Assembly (NCBI RefSeq): GCF_900089495.1
Contig: NZ_LT605203.1
Span: 2,576,752 to 2,583,764, forward strand
Direction of reading: 5' to 3'
Length of the DNA stretch: 7,013 nucleotides
From: Thiomonas sp. X19
GTDB taxonomy: Bacteria; Pseudomonadota; Gammaproteobacteria; Burkholderiales; Burkholderiaceae_C
A program made the translations under genes and the position numbers. The notes under the pieces were generated by a model that was given only the letters and a program-made list of their open reading frames with translations, did not search any database and had not been told where the DNA came from. Below are positions 1 to 6,853 of this stretch, one piece after another; position 1 is the stretch's first letter, and each line of letters begins with the position of its first letter.

Positions 1-878
1 TTGAACTGGGTGAGGAATTCCTTGGCCGCCGGATACGGCAAGTCCTGCGGCGCCGGCACGTTGATGATCACCGCACCCGCCGCCGCGTTGCCGGCAATCT
101 TGGCAAAGGCCACATTCTGGTTCGCATCGCCGCCAACGAACTTGGCTTTCATGCCCAACTGCGCCATTTGCGCCTTGATCAAACCGCCGTCGGTGTAATA
201 GCCCGAGAAGTACACCACCTGCGGGTGCAGGGCATTGAGCTTGGTCAGCACCGGGGTGTAGTTCTGCGATCCGGCACTGATGTAAGCCTTGTCGAGCACG
301 TCGATGCCGTCCTTCTTCGCATCCGCCACCACCGCATCGGCCAGGCCCGTGGCGAAGCTGGAGTGGTCGGTCACCACGGCGATGCGCTTGTCACCCATGG
401 CCTTGAAATAACCGGCGGTGAACAAGGCTTCGGCGCTGTTGGGCGGCGCGTTGCGGAAAAAAGTCTTGTAGTTGCGCTGCGTCAGTTCGTCGCTGGTGCC
501 GTCGGAGGTCTGAATGACGTTGGCGCGCGCGTAGATCGGCTCGGCGGCCAGCGCAGCGCCGCTGGTGTAGCTGCCGATCACGGCGAGCACGCCGTCGTTC
601 ACCAGTTGCCGCGCGCAAATCGCGGCCGCAGCGGCTTCACCCTGGTCGTCGCAGACCTTCACGTCCAGCGGGTGGCCGAGCAGGCCGCCCTTGGCATTGG
701 TCTGCTTCACCAGCAGTTTCACGGCATCGGCAATGCCTTGGCCTTCGTTGGCGTACTGGCCGGTGATCGGCGCCTGCACGCCGATCTTGATGGGCGAAGC
801 CGCGAAGGCCTGGGAAGCAGCCAGGCAAGGGCCGGCTGTGGCCAGGGTGAGAAGAAGCGTTTTGGACAGGTGTCGCAT
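1..878 (-). CDS. Periplasmic substrate-binding protein of a branched-chain-amino-acid-type ABC transporter (LivJ-like), 3' end outside window
   Basis: The minus strand is open from an ATG at 878-876 to the window edge, giving 292 codons of a family usually about 370-400 residues long. Residues 1-26 form a Sec signal peptide: charged MRHLSK, a leucine-rich core, and a likely signal peptidase I cut after AFA. Cys18 is preceded by Pro, so it is not a lipobox. The mature start SPIKIGVQAPITGQYA is the typical type I periplasmic-binding fold opening. IGSYTSGAALAAEPIY (about 101-116) matches the family's ligand-pocket strand and helix, and cysteines at about 76 and 88 flank the preceding helix. The protein would capture an amino acid in the periplasm and pass it to a LivHMGF-like permease not seen here. 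It is divergent from putA, so proline or another amino acid is a reasonable ligand guess, but the sequence does not fix the specificity. AAGGAG seven bases upstream supports the start. Confidence 0.9.
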   Translation of the reverse strand, partial: MRHLSKTLLLTLATAGPCLAASQAFAASPIKIGVQAPITGQYANEGQGIADAVKLLVKQTNAKGGLLGHPLDVKVCDDQGEAAAAAICARQLVNDGVLAVIGSYTSGAALAAEPIYARANVIQTSDGTSDELTQRNYKTFFRNAPPNSAEALFTAGYFKAMGDKRIAVVTDHSSFATGLADAVVADAKKDGIDVLDKAYISAGSQNYTPVLTKLNALHPQVVYFSGYYTDGGLIKAQMAQLGMKAKFVGGDANQNVAFAKIAGNAAAGAVIINVPAPQDLPYPAAKEFLTQF

Positions 879-885
879 GCTTTGT

Positions 886-891
886 CTCCTT
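886..891 (-). promoter_or_regulatory. Ribosome-binding site of the binding-protein gene
   Basis: On the minus strand AAGGAG (within AATAAGGAGACAAAGC) lies seven bases before the ATG at 878. This near-consensus Shine-Dalgarno sequence fixes the start codon and agrees with a complete signal peptide beginning there. Confidence 0.8.
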
Positions 892-937
892 ATTTGATCG
901 TTGTTTGAAGGGAAAGGCCGCAATCGGGCCGTTGTTC

Positions 938-957
938 GCAGCGGCAAGCGCCGCTGC
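938..957. repeat. Perfect 8-bp hairpin upstream of the binding-protein gene
   Basis: GCAGCGGC (938-945) and GCCGCTGC (950-957) form a perfect inverted repeat with a four-base loop, about 60 bp upstream of the binding-protein start codon. There is no T-run on either strand, so it is not a standard terminator. It could lie in the 5' leader of that gene or be an operator-like palindrome; the sequence does not decide between these. Confidence 0.5.
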
Positions 958-1287
958 CTAGCACCAGCCCGTTGATGCGCAGTCCCAGGCAGGCGACAGA
1001 GCTCCAGCGGACGGCAAAAGATGAAGCGCACCTCCGATTCCAACCCGGCATGAGGGGCGCACTCAACACGGCATATGCCTGCGAACACATGCTCCGACTT
1101 GCCGGGCATGGCATGCACGGTGTCGAAATTGACTCGCGACGCGCATCGCGTTTTGGCGCCGACAGGGTTGTCGACGGCGTGCGCCGTTCGCCGCGTCTTT
1201 CGTCGCTTGGATCAAGCACGCAGGTTCAGACTGGCGTCGAGCCATCAACACGCACGGATCTGAGGCGGCGCACCGCAGGCCTGCGAA

Positions 1288-1391
1288 AATATCGATAAGC
1301 ACCGCCATGACGTTCAAAAGTTATACCGCTCAACGAATAAAGGTAGCACCAAATGGACCACACTAAAATAGATCTAGGTTTACTTTTTCAA
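1288..1391 (+). promoter_or_regulatory. AT-rich probable promoter segment of putA
   Basis: Base composition shifts sharply to AT-rich here compared with both flanks, as expected for a promoter. Candidate -10 hexamers are TAAAAT (1364-1369) and TATACC (1322-1327), but neither has a convincing TTGACA-like hexamer at 16-18 bp. GGTAGCACC at 1342-1350 faintly resembles the downstream operator repeats with one insertion. The exact promoter is not assigned. Confidence 0.35.
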
Positions 1392-1439
1392 CAAAAGGTG
1401 CAACCATTCTAGGCTCAAACATGCAAAAGGTGCAACCAT
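1392..1439 (+). promoter_or_regulatory. Tandem putative PutA operators overlapping the putA ribosome-binding site and start codon
   Basis: CAAAAGGTGCAACCAT occurs twice without mismatch, at 1392-1407 and 1424-1439, exactly 32 bp apart, or about three helical turns. Each copy contains TGCAAC (1399-1404 and 1431-1436), the reverse complement of GTTGCA, the known core recognised by the E. coli PutA ribbon-helix-helix domain. The downstream copy also supplies AAAAGG as Shine-Dalgarno, seven bases before the ATG at 1438, and its final AT forms the first two bases of that ATG. PutA bound here would sit on the translation start region and on the same DNA face as at the upstream copy. Autorepression is inferred from the E. 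coli and Salmonella precedent. Confidence 0.7.
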
Positions 1440-4125
1440 GCCAGTGACGACCATCGGTGTAAAAATTGATGACCATGTTCGTCTTCGTATCAAATCTGCG
1501 GCTGAGGCGCATGGACGCACGCCGCATTTCGTCGTTAAGCAGATGATCCTGCAAGGGCTGGAGCGGCTCGAACGTGGAGACGCGCTGGAGGCCGACCCGC
1601 ATGATGGTGAGCTCAAGCCCCCGCCGCAGGAAGACCATCCAGCATCCCCGGTCATGCCGTTTCTCGATCTGGCGCAGGACGTGCAACCGCAAACCGTGCT
1701 GCGCGCGGCCATCACCGCGGCCTATCGCAGGCCCGAGCCCGAGTGTGTCCCCGCCCTCCTCTCCCAAGCTACCCTGCCTCCGAAACTGGCTGCGGCGGCG
1801 CAGGATACCGCCCGCAGCCTCGCCACCAAACTGCGTGCCAAACGCACGCGCGGCGTCGTCGAAGCGCTGCTGCAGGAGTACGCACTGTCAAGCCAGGAAG
1901 GAATAGCCCTGATGTGCCTGGCCGAGGCGCTGTTGCGCATCCCCGACACCGCCACGCGTGACGCATTGATCCGCGACAAGATCTGCTCCGGCGACTGGCA
2001 AAGCCATCTGCGCGGCGGCCACTCGTTGTTTGTCAACGCGGCCACCTGGGGTCTGCTGCTGACAGGAAAACTCGTTGCAACCAGCAGCGAGGTCAATCTA
2101 TCCTCGGTCCTCACCCGTCTCGTTGCGCGCAGTGGCGAGCCCGTGGTGCGTGGGGGCGTGAACATCGCCATGCGGCTCATGGGCGAGCAGTTCGTACTGG
2201 GCCAGAACATCGCCGAAGCCCTGGCCAACGCCCGCAAATGGGAAGCCAAGGGCTTCCGCCATTCCTACGACATGCTGGGCGAGGCGGCGCTCACGGCGCA
2301 GGATGCCGAGCGCTACTTGCGCGACTACGAGCAGGCCATCCACGCGATCGGCAAGGCAGCGCAGCGCCGCGGCATCTACGAAGGGCCAGGCATTTCGATC
2401 AAGCTCTCCGCGCTGCATCCGCGCTATGCGCGCACGCAGCGCCAGAGGGTCGTGGACGAACTGCTGCCGCGACTGGCGCGGCTGGCGCGGCTGGCGCGTG
2501 AATATGACATCGGGTTGAACATCGACGCCGAGGAAGCCGATCGACTGGAAATCTCCCTCGACTTGCTAGAAAGCTTGTGCTTTGATCCGGCGCTTCACGG
2601 GTGGAACGGCATCGGGTTTGTGGTCCAGGCCTATCAGAAGCGCGCGCCCTTCGTGCTGGACTTCCTCATCGACCTCGCGCACCGCTCCCAGCGACGTTTG
2701 ATGGTGCGGTTGGTCAAGGGGGCGTACTGGGATTCCGAGATCAAGCGCGCGCAGATCGACGGCCTTGAAGATTTCCCCGTGTTCACGCGCAAGGTGCACA
2801 CCGACATCTCGTACCTGGCCTGCGCACGCAAGCTTCTGGCGGCGCCCAGCGCCGTTTTCCCACAATTCGCCACGCACAACGCGCACACCGTAGCCGCCAT
2901 CCACACGATGGCGGGAGAAAATTTCTACGTGGGCCAGTACGAGTTCCAGTGCCTGCACGGCATGGGGGAGCCTCTGTACGAGGAGGTCGTCGGGCCCGAT
3001 GCCCTGAACCGGCCCTGTCGCATCTATGCGCCCGTGGGCACGCACGAAACCCTGCTCGCCTATCTTGTGCGAAGGCTTCTTGAGAACGGTGCCAACACGT
3101 CCTTCGTCCACAAGATCAACGACCCGAAATTGAGTCTGGACGACATCATCGCCGACCCCGCCGAACTGGCCAGGAGCGTGGTGCCGCTGGGTGCTGGGCA
3201 CGAGAAGATCGTGCTGCCGCGCGCGTTGTTTGGTGTGACCCGTGACAATTCCGCCGGGTTCGATCTCAGCAACGAGCAGCGCCTGGGCTCCCTGGCCTCT
3301 GCGGGGCTTGCAGGACTCGAGACGTCGTGGCAGGCACGACCCATCCTGGGCAGCGGCGAAGTGCAGGGTCCGGCGCGTCCGGTCCTCAACCCGGCCGACC
3401 TGCGCGATACGGTGGGCCAGGTCATCGAAACCGATCCCGCCATGATCGACACGGCCTTCACCCTGGCGCTGCAAGCAGCGCCTGTCTGGCAAGCCACTCC
3501 AGCACAGGATCGCGCGGCGATTCTGCGTCGCGCAGCCGATCTTCTCGAAGAGCGGCTTCCCAGGCTGGTGGGGCTGATCGTGCGCGAGGCTGGCAAAACC
3601 CTGCCTGCCGCCATTGGCGAGGTGCGCGAGGCAGTGGACTTCCTGCGCTATTACGCAGCCCAGGTCTCATCGCAGTTCCACAACGCCGTGCAGCGCCCGC
3701 TCGGCCCGGTCGTGGCCATCAGCCCGTGGAATTTCCCCCTGGCCATTTTCACGGGACAAGTCGCCGCAGCCCTGGCCGCAGGCAATGTCGTCTTGGCGAA
3801 ACCGGCAGAGGAAACCCCGCTCATTGCCAGCTATGCCGTGCACGTGCTTCTGGAAGCCGGGGTTCCGGCAGGCGCGCTGCAATTGCTTCCGGGTGATGGT
3901 CGCGTTGGCGCAGCGCTGGTTGCCGATGCGCGTGTGCCGTGGCGTGATGTTCACCGGCTCCACCGAGGTGGCGCGCCTGATTCAGACGCAACTTGCCGGA
4001 CACCTGGACGCCCAGGGTCTACCCATTCCCCTGATTGCCGAAACGGGCGGACAAAACGCCATGGTGGTCGACTCCTCCGCCTTGCCCGAGCAGGCCGTGA
4101 CCGACATCGTCTCCTCGGCCTTTGA
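1438..4125 (+). CDS. putA: Trifunctional proline catabolism protein PutA, 5' part up to a frameshift (895-residue product as sequenced)
   Basis: PutA oxidises proline to P5C with FAD, passing electrons to the membrane quinone pool, then oxidises glutamate semialdehyde to glutamate with NAD+. Enteric-type PutA proteins also repress put genes. Residues 1-47 are a ribbon-helix-helix domain beginning [12 protein letters not shown], with T5, G7 and K9 matching the E. coli DNA-contact residues. The PRODH barrel spans about 255-600: K322, D363, [32 protein letters not shown]530 and [10 protein letters not shown] with R545, R546 and E549, equivalent to E. coli K329, D370, Y540, R555, R556 and E559. 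The ALDH domain starts near 640, with [10 protein letters not shown] at 762-771 (N765) and the Rossmann segment [15 protein letters not shown]. Native sequence stops at Val833; an extra C then gives 62 foreign residues to a stop at 4123-4125. The product could keep DNA binding and proline dehydrogenase activity, but it lacks the ALDH cysteine. Start: AAAAGG spacing and alignment with the E. coli N-terminus. Confidence 0.93.
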   Translation: MPVTTIGVKIDDHVRLRIKSAAEAHGRTPHFVVKQMILQGLERLERGDALEADPHDGELKPPPQEDHPASPVMPFLDLAQDVQPQTVLRAAITAAYRRPEPECVPALLSQATLPPKLAAAAQDTARSLATKLRAKRTRGVVEALLQEYALSSQEGIALMCLAEALLRIPDTATRDALIRDKICSGDWQSHLRGGHSLFVNAATWGLLLTGKLVATSSEVNLSSVLTRLVARSGEPVVRGGVNIAMRLMGEQFVLGQNIAEALANARKWEAKGFRHSYDMLGEAALTAQDAERYLRDYEQAIHAIGKAAQRRGIYEGPGISIKLSALHPRYARTQRQRVVDELLPRLARLARLAREYDIGLNIDAEEADRLEISLDLLESLCFDPALHGWNGIGFVVQAYQKRAPFVLDFLIDLAHRSQRRLMVRLVKGAYWDSEIKRAQIDGLEDFPVFTRKVHTDISYLACARKLLAAPSAVFPQFATHNAHTVAAIHTMAGENFYVGQYEFQCLHGMGEPLYEEVVGPDALNRPCRIYAPVGTHETLLAYLVRRLLENGANTSFVHKINDPKLSLDDIIADPAELARSVVPLGAGHEKIVLPRALFGVTRDNSAGFDLSNEQRLGSLASAGLAGLETSWQARPILGSGEVQGPARPVLNPADLRDTVGQVIETDPAMIDTAFTLALQAAPVWQATPAQDRAAILRRAADLLEERLPRLVGLIVREAGKTLPAAIGEVREAVDFLRYYAAQVSSQFHNAVQRPLGPVVAISPWNFPLAIFTGQVAAALAAGNVVLAKPAEETPLIASYAVHVLLEAGVPAGALQLLPGDGRVGAALVADARVPWRDVHRLHRGGAPDSDATCRTPGRPGSTHSPDCRNGRTKRHGGRLLRLARAGRDRHRLLGL
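3937..3938 (+). other. putA: Single-base (+1 C) frameshift inside putA
   Basis: In the upstream frame the text reads D-A-R-V then P-W-R-D-V-H-R, which is not PutA-like. Dropping one C of the CC at 3937-3938 gives [16 protein letters not shown], the normal ALDH sequence around the NAD-binding loop (E. coli has [14 protein letters not shown]). Both flanks are otherwise fully open and conserved, so the lesion is one inserted base. It is either a very recent mutation or a sequencing or assembly error. CC is not a long homopolymer, so no slippery run explains it. Confidence 0.9.
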
Positions 4126-5287
4126 CTCCGCCGGGCAGCGCTGCTCGGCGCTGCGCATCGTGTTGGTCCAGAACGATATCGCCCCCCGTCTGCTGGAGAT
4201 GCTGCTTGGCGCAACCGCCGAACTTGCCATCGGCCGGCCCGATCGACTCTGCACCGACGTGGGCCCGGTCATCAGTGCCGAGGCGCGAGACACCATCACC
4301 GCGCACATCGAGGCGATGCGCGGCCGCGGCTTCAAGGTCAGCGCCCCCGAACTGCCGCAAGATGCCCGTCACGGCTATTTCGTGCCCCCCACGATCATCG
4401 AGATCCCGTCTATCGACGTCCTGGGGCGTGAGGTCTTCGGGCCTGTGCTGCACGTCCTGCGCTATCAGCGCGGCGAGCTCGATACCGCCATCGACGCCGT
4501 GAACGCGCTGGGCTATGGACTGACGTTCGGCATCCATAGCCGCATCGACGAGACGATCGCGCATGTGACCTCGCGCATCAGCGCCGGCAATATTTACGTC
4601 AATCGCAACATCATCGGCGCGGTGGTCGGTGTGCAGCCCTTTGGGGGTCATTCGCGCTCGGGCACCGGGCCAAAGGCCGGCGGCCCCCTTTATCTGCGCC
4701 GGTTAATCGCGCCCGGAAGCGGACCGTTTTTGTCAACGGCTCAAACGCCGCAGCCCCTGCTTGATCTCATCAAGGCCCTGCAAGACCAGGGCGTCGAGAC
4801 CGCGGCGTTGCAAACCTACGCCGCGCATGCCCCGGCGCGTCAGATCACCGTGTTGCCAGGCCCGGTTGGCGAGCAGAACCAGTACCGGCTTGAGGCGCGG
4901 GGTACGATTTTGTGCCACGCCGACGCGCAAGAAGCCTTGCTGCGGCAGATCGGTGCCGCGCTGGCCACGGCCAACGTCGCGCTGATTTCAGGCAAGGCGG
5001 CCGATGCCGTCTCCGCGCTGCTGCCCTCCACCCTGCACGACCATGTGCGCCTCGCATCGCAAGACGCGACGCCCGACGCGGCGCTCTACGACGGCGATCC
5101 TGCCGGGCTTCTTGCCTTTCAAACCGAACTTGCACAACACACCCATGCGGTGGTGCCCGTTTGCGCACTGCCACGCGACGGGCTCACGCAGATGGATTAC
5201 CCGCTTGAAATGCTGCTCCGCGAGCGAGTCACCAGCGTCAACACGGCAGCCGCTGGCGGCAACGCCAGCCTGATGACGATCGGGTGA
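3938..5287 (+). pseudogene. putA: PutA 3' part: rest of the P5C dehydrogenase domain and C-terminal domain, out of frame with the start
   Basis: This frame continues PutA from Arg834 (corrected numbering) to the TGA at 5285-5287; the repaired protein is 1282 residues against 1320 in E. coli. It carries FTGSTEVA, the ALDH glutamate motif ETGGQNA (E868), the catalytic cysteine motif [11 protein letters not shown] (C902), the EVFGPVL motif, NIYVNRNIIGAVVGVQPFGG and SGTGPKAGGPLYL. Residues from about 1120 on form the C-terminal ALDH-like domain of long PutAs, ending AAAGGNASLMTIG as in E. coli. There is no further stop or frame break. ATG codons within this frame (for example 3947 and 4061) could be called as starts by a gene finder, but none has a good Shine-Dalgarno and each would lack the N-terminal part of the NAD-binding fold. 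If the frameshift is a sequence error, this is simply the end of a functional putA. Confidence 0.9.
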
Positions 5288-5300
5288 CGCCGAACACCGG

Positions 5301-5390
5301 GCAGCAAGGCTGCTGCACCATGCGCTCCTCAGGCGCGCGCGTGGTGCCATGACTCGATGCCCGGCAAACGCAGGCACTTTACCGGGCATC
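5301..5390 (+). terminator. Hairpin cluster downstream of putA, possible transcription end
   Basis: Three inverted repeats start 13 bp after the putA stop. GCAGCA/TGCTGC pairs 5301-5306 with 5311-5316. GCACCATGCGC/GCGCGTGGTGC pairs 5315-5325 with 5337-5347 over 11 bp with one G-T pair. GATGCCCGG/CCGGGCATC pairs 5356-5364 with 5382-5390 over a perfect 9 bp, extendable by AAA/TTT after one mismatch. The first two overlap by two bases. No T-run follows any stem, so this is not a textbook intrinsic terminator; it may end transcription less efficiently or protect the putA mRNA 3' end. Confidence 0.5.
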
Positions 5391-5695
5391 CATGCGCACT
5401 TGGGCAGCATGCGCCAACCGAACATCATCTTGACACCTGCGCTGAAGGTCAGGTACTGACAGCAGGGGTGATGGTTTTCGCCCGGTTGTGCGGCAGCAAT
5501 TCGCCCAGACAGCAGCACTCTCCGCATGACTTCACAGGCACCGAGACCCTCCGAGCAGGCCCTGGATCCCGATCCTTGATCAGTGCGAGTCCGCCCACCT
5601 TGGCTGACAGCAACTGGCGCCCGCCGCATGCCGCTGGCATGATCCTCACGAGACATGGCGGTACTTCTTTCTTTCAAAGACGGGGGTTTCAAGAG
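5391..5695. other. Non-coding or fully decayed stretch between putA and the peroxiredoxin remnant
   Basis: About 300 bp without a recognisable gene. The open minus-strand frames through it (such as 5449-5649) show no motif or family character, and the plus frames are broken by several stops. I see no tRNA, repeat array or clear promoter. Next to a pseudogene and an insertion sequence, it may be decayed sequence, but nothing identifies its origin. Confidence 0.5.
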
Positions 5696-5904
5696 TGAAG
5701 GAACCGAAGTGTCCTACAGTTACTGCGTTTTCTTGATGCACCGCAACTCGCCGCCAAGCACGGTGTGGCCGCCCGGCGAATTGGCGCCCTGGCGGTGGTG
5801 TCGTGATTTCCACATTCATCCGTGGCGAAGCCGCGGAGCAGAAATTCCCGACTGGCTGGAAGGCACACAAGCCCTATTTGCGCCTGACTCTTCAGCCGAA
5901 GTGA
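5696..5904 (+). pseudogene. Remnant of a 1-Cys peroxiredoxin (Prx6/AhpC-TSA type), C-terminal end only, frameshifted
   Basis: Two short plus-strand segments read as consecutive parts of a 1-Cys peroxiredoxin C-terminus. Frame 5735-5770 gives DAPQLAAKHGVA after LLRFL, resembling the family's LRVLDALQLAAKHGVA helix. From 5773 the next frame gives PANWRPGGGVVIS, then FPTGWKAHKPYLRLTLQPK and a TGA at 5902-5904, resembling the family ending (P-x-N-W-x-P-G-D-x-V-I-I, F-P-x-G-W-K-x-x-K-P-Y-L-R). The join needs about one missing base at 5771-5773. Only about 68 of roughly 215 residues remain, and the N-terminal part with the peroxidatic Cys (PVCTTE-type motif) is absent. The functional family reduces peroxides; this copy cannot. 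Recognition is by recalled family pattern. A longer open frame (5655-6095) over the same DNA has no family-like sequence. Confidence 0.68.
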
Positions 5905-5924
5905 GGTTCATGGGGGAACCAGGC

Positions 5925-5950
5925 CCCATTCCCGGCGTTGAGGGAATGGG
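5925..5950. terminator. Perfect 9-bp hairpin between the converging peroxiredoxin remnant and hydrolase
   Basis: CCCATTCCC (5925-5933) and GGGAATGGG (5942-5950) pair perfectly around an eight-base loop. It starts 21 bp after the peroxiredoxin stop and lies in the gap towards the minus-strand hydrolase stop at 6035. A second small stem, GGTTC/GAACC (5905-5909 with 5916-5920), sits directly after the stop codon. Position between convergent genes suggests a terminator, but neither strand has a clear T-run after the stem. Confidence 0.42.
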
Positions 5951-6034
5951 CGCTGATCAACATGGGTGCTTTTGTTGCGGCTTGCAGCCAGGCGTTGCGG
6001 CCGGATCGCAACGCTTGATACTCATGCCTCACAT

Positions 6035-6853
6035 TCAGCTGAGCGAAAAGAAAGTCCGGGCTGCAGCCGTGCAGAAAACGCGCTCGTTCGTGTGATACGT
6101 CTCCAAACCTATGGTGGCGCCATATTGCGACACAACGCCGGCCTGGTACGCCGTAAACGCTTGCTGTGTTTGGGTGGCCATGGATTGCATCGTGGCGTTT
6201 TGTGCACTTGTCAGGCCTTGAGTCGCAAATGTTCCCGATGTGCCCCCGGAGATGTCAAGGTCAAGCGTGGCGTAGCGGAGATTCGGATCGCTCGGCACCT
6301 TCGAATTCAACACCGCTGTCATCGCTCCAGCCCCTTGGTTCCAAAACACCTCAGGGTCATTGAAGCCACCGCACATCATCAGAGGCATGCTGGGGGTGTA
6401 GTTGCGTAGATCGTTGGCTTTGAGGTCCTGGCGCAGCAGGAATTGCGGGTTGGCTGGGAGCGTTGGAGCCGTGGTCGAAAAGTTCGGGGCTGACCCGTCG
6501 ACAGGAGCCGCGCCGTCGGGATTGGCGTCGACATCATTGACATAGGCTTCGCGAAAAGCCGTGCTGAAGAGGTAATTCGCAGGAGCAAATCCGGCTGCGC
6601 CCAACGGGGCGCCCTCGGGGAGCGCGTCGAGATTCGCATAGCCGGTCGGGGTCGATTGAAAAAGCGCAGTCGCAGGGATTTGCCGGCTCTGCACAGCCGC
6701 TTGGTATCCCGCATTGCCGGGAAAGAGCGATACCGCATTGGCATACTGCGTGGTAAATATCTGGCTCGGATTGAGCGATCCCTGCTTTAGATGTGCGTAC
6801 GAGTTCACCACCATCGGCAAGAAGAGCGTACCCCCGAAATTGGGATGCCCTAG
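6035..6853 (-). pseudogene. C-terminal part of an alpha/beta hydrolase (secreted lipase or prolyl-oligopeptidase-like), 5' part cut off by an insertion sequence
   Basis: The minus strand encodes about 272 hydrolase residues ending at a TGA (6037-6035). From GHPNFGGTLFLPMVVNSYAH onward it resembles the cap region and C-terminal half of an alpha/beta hydrolase. PLMMCGGFNDPEVF supplies the strand and loop expected to hold the acid residue (Asp at 6358-6356), and YHTNERVFCTAAARTFF carries a likely catalytic His near the C-terminus. The nucleophile elbow G-x-S-x-G and the signal peptide are not present. The frame stays open for 44 more codons to a GTG at 6982, but those residues (MATDMRCLGQ onward) are antisense to an IS1182-type transposase and its left end. 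The native gene is therefore interrupted at about 6850-6853. Any protein from this frame would lack the nucleophile and be inactive. Hydrolase class is inferred from the fold; the substrate is unknown. Confidence 0.66.

Larger units (their letters stand above)
879..1437. other. Divergent intergenic region between the binding-protein gene and putA
   Basis: This 559-bp gap between divergent start codons holds no gene that I recognise. Open frames on both strands (for example 972-1298 plus and 890-1219 minus) have no family-like sequence and probably reflect the high GC content. The right end, from about 1288, turns AT-rich and should carry the putA promoter. Small palindromes are present: the hairpin at 938-957, GGCATATGCC at 1070-1079, ACGGCG/CGCCGT at 1174-1187 and TAGATCTA at 1369-1376. 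None matches a regulator site I can name, and the only assignable regulatory sites are the two TGCAAC repeats next to putA. Confidence 0.7.

Noticed and set aside
168..908. Long plus-strand open frame of 246 codons
   Set aside because: It is antisense to the binding-protein gene, which has a signal peptide, family motifs and a good ribosome-binding site; the plus frame has no family character.
1133..1156. CGCGA/TCGCG stem followed by TTTT, resembling a terminator
   Set aside because: The stem is only five base pairs and no plus-strand gene lies upstream for it to terminate.
972..1298. Open frames in the divergent intergenic region that might be a small regulator gene
   Set aside because: No helix-turn-helix or other family pattern, no clear ribosome-binding site, and competing frames are open on both strands as expected at high GC.
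2074..2081. Palindromic GTTGCAAC inside putA (and TGCAAC at 1682-1687)
   Set aside because: It matches the PutA core but lies deep in coding sequence, where short matches arise by chance; there is no support for an internal operator.
2566..3492. 308-codon minus-strand open frame inside putA
   Set aside because: It lies opposite highly conserved PRODH and ALDH coding sequence and is a GC-driven shadow.
5914..6016. Short plus-strand frame reading PALREWALINMGAFVAACSQ
   Set aside because: It looks protein-like but is about 35 codons, has no start or ribosome-binding site and contains a hairpin-forming repeat; I cannot tie it to a family.
5655..6095. 146-codon plus-strand open frame downstream of putA
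   Set aside because: No recognisable motif; the same DNA reads as a peroxiredoxin C-terminus in other frames and runs into the hydrolase stop region.
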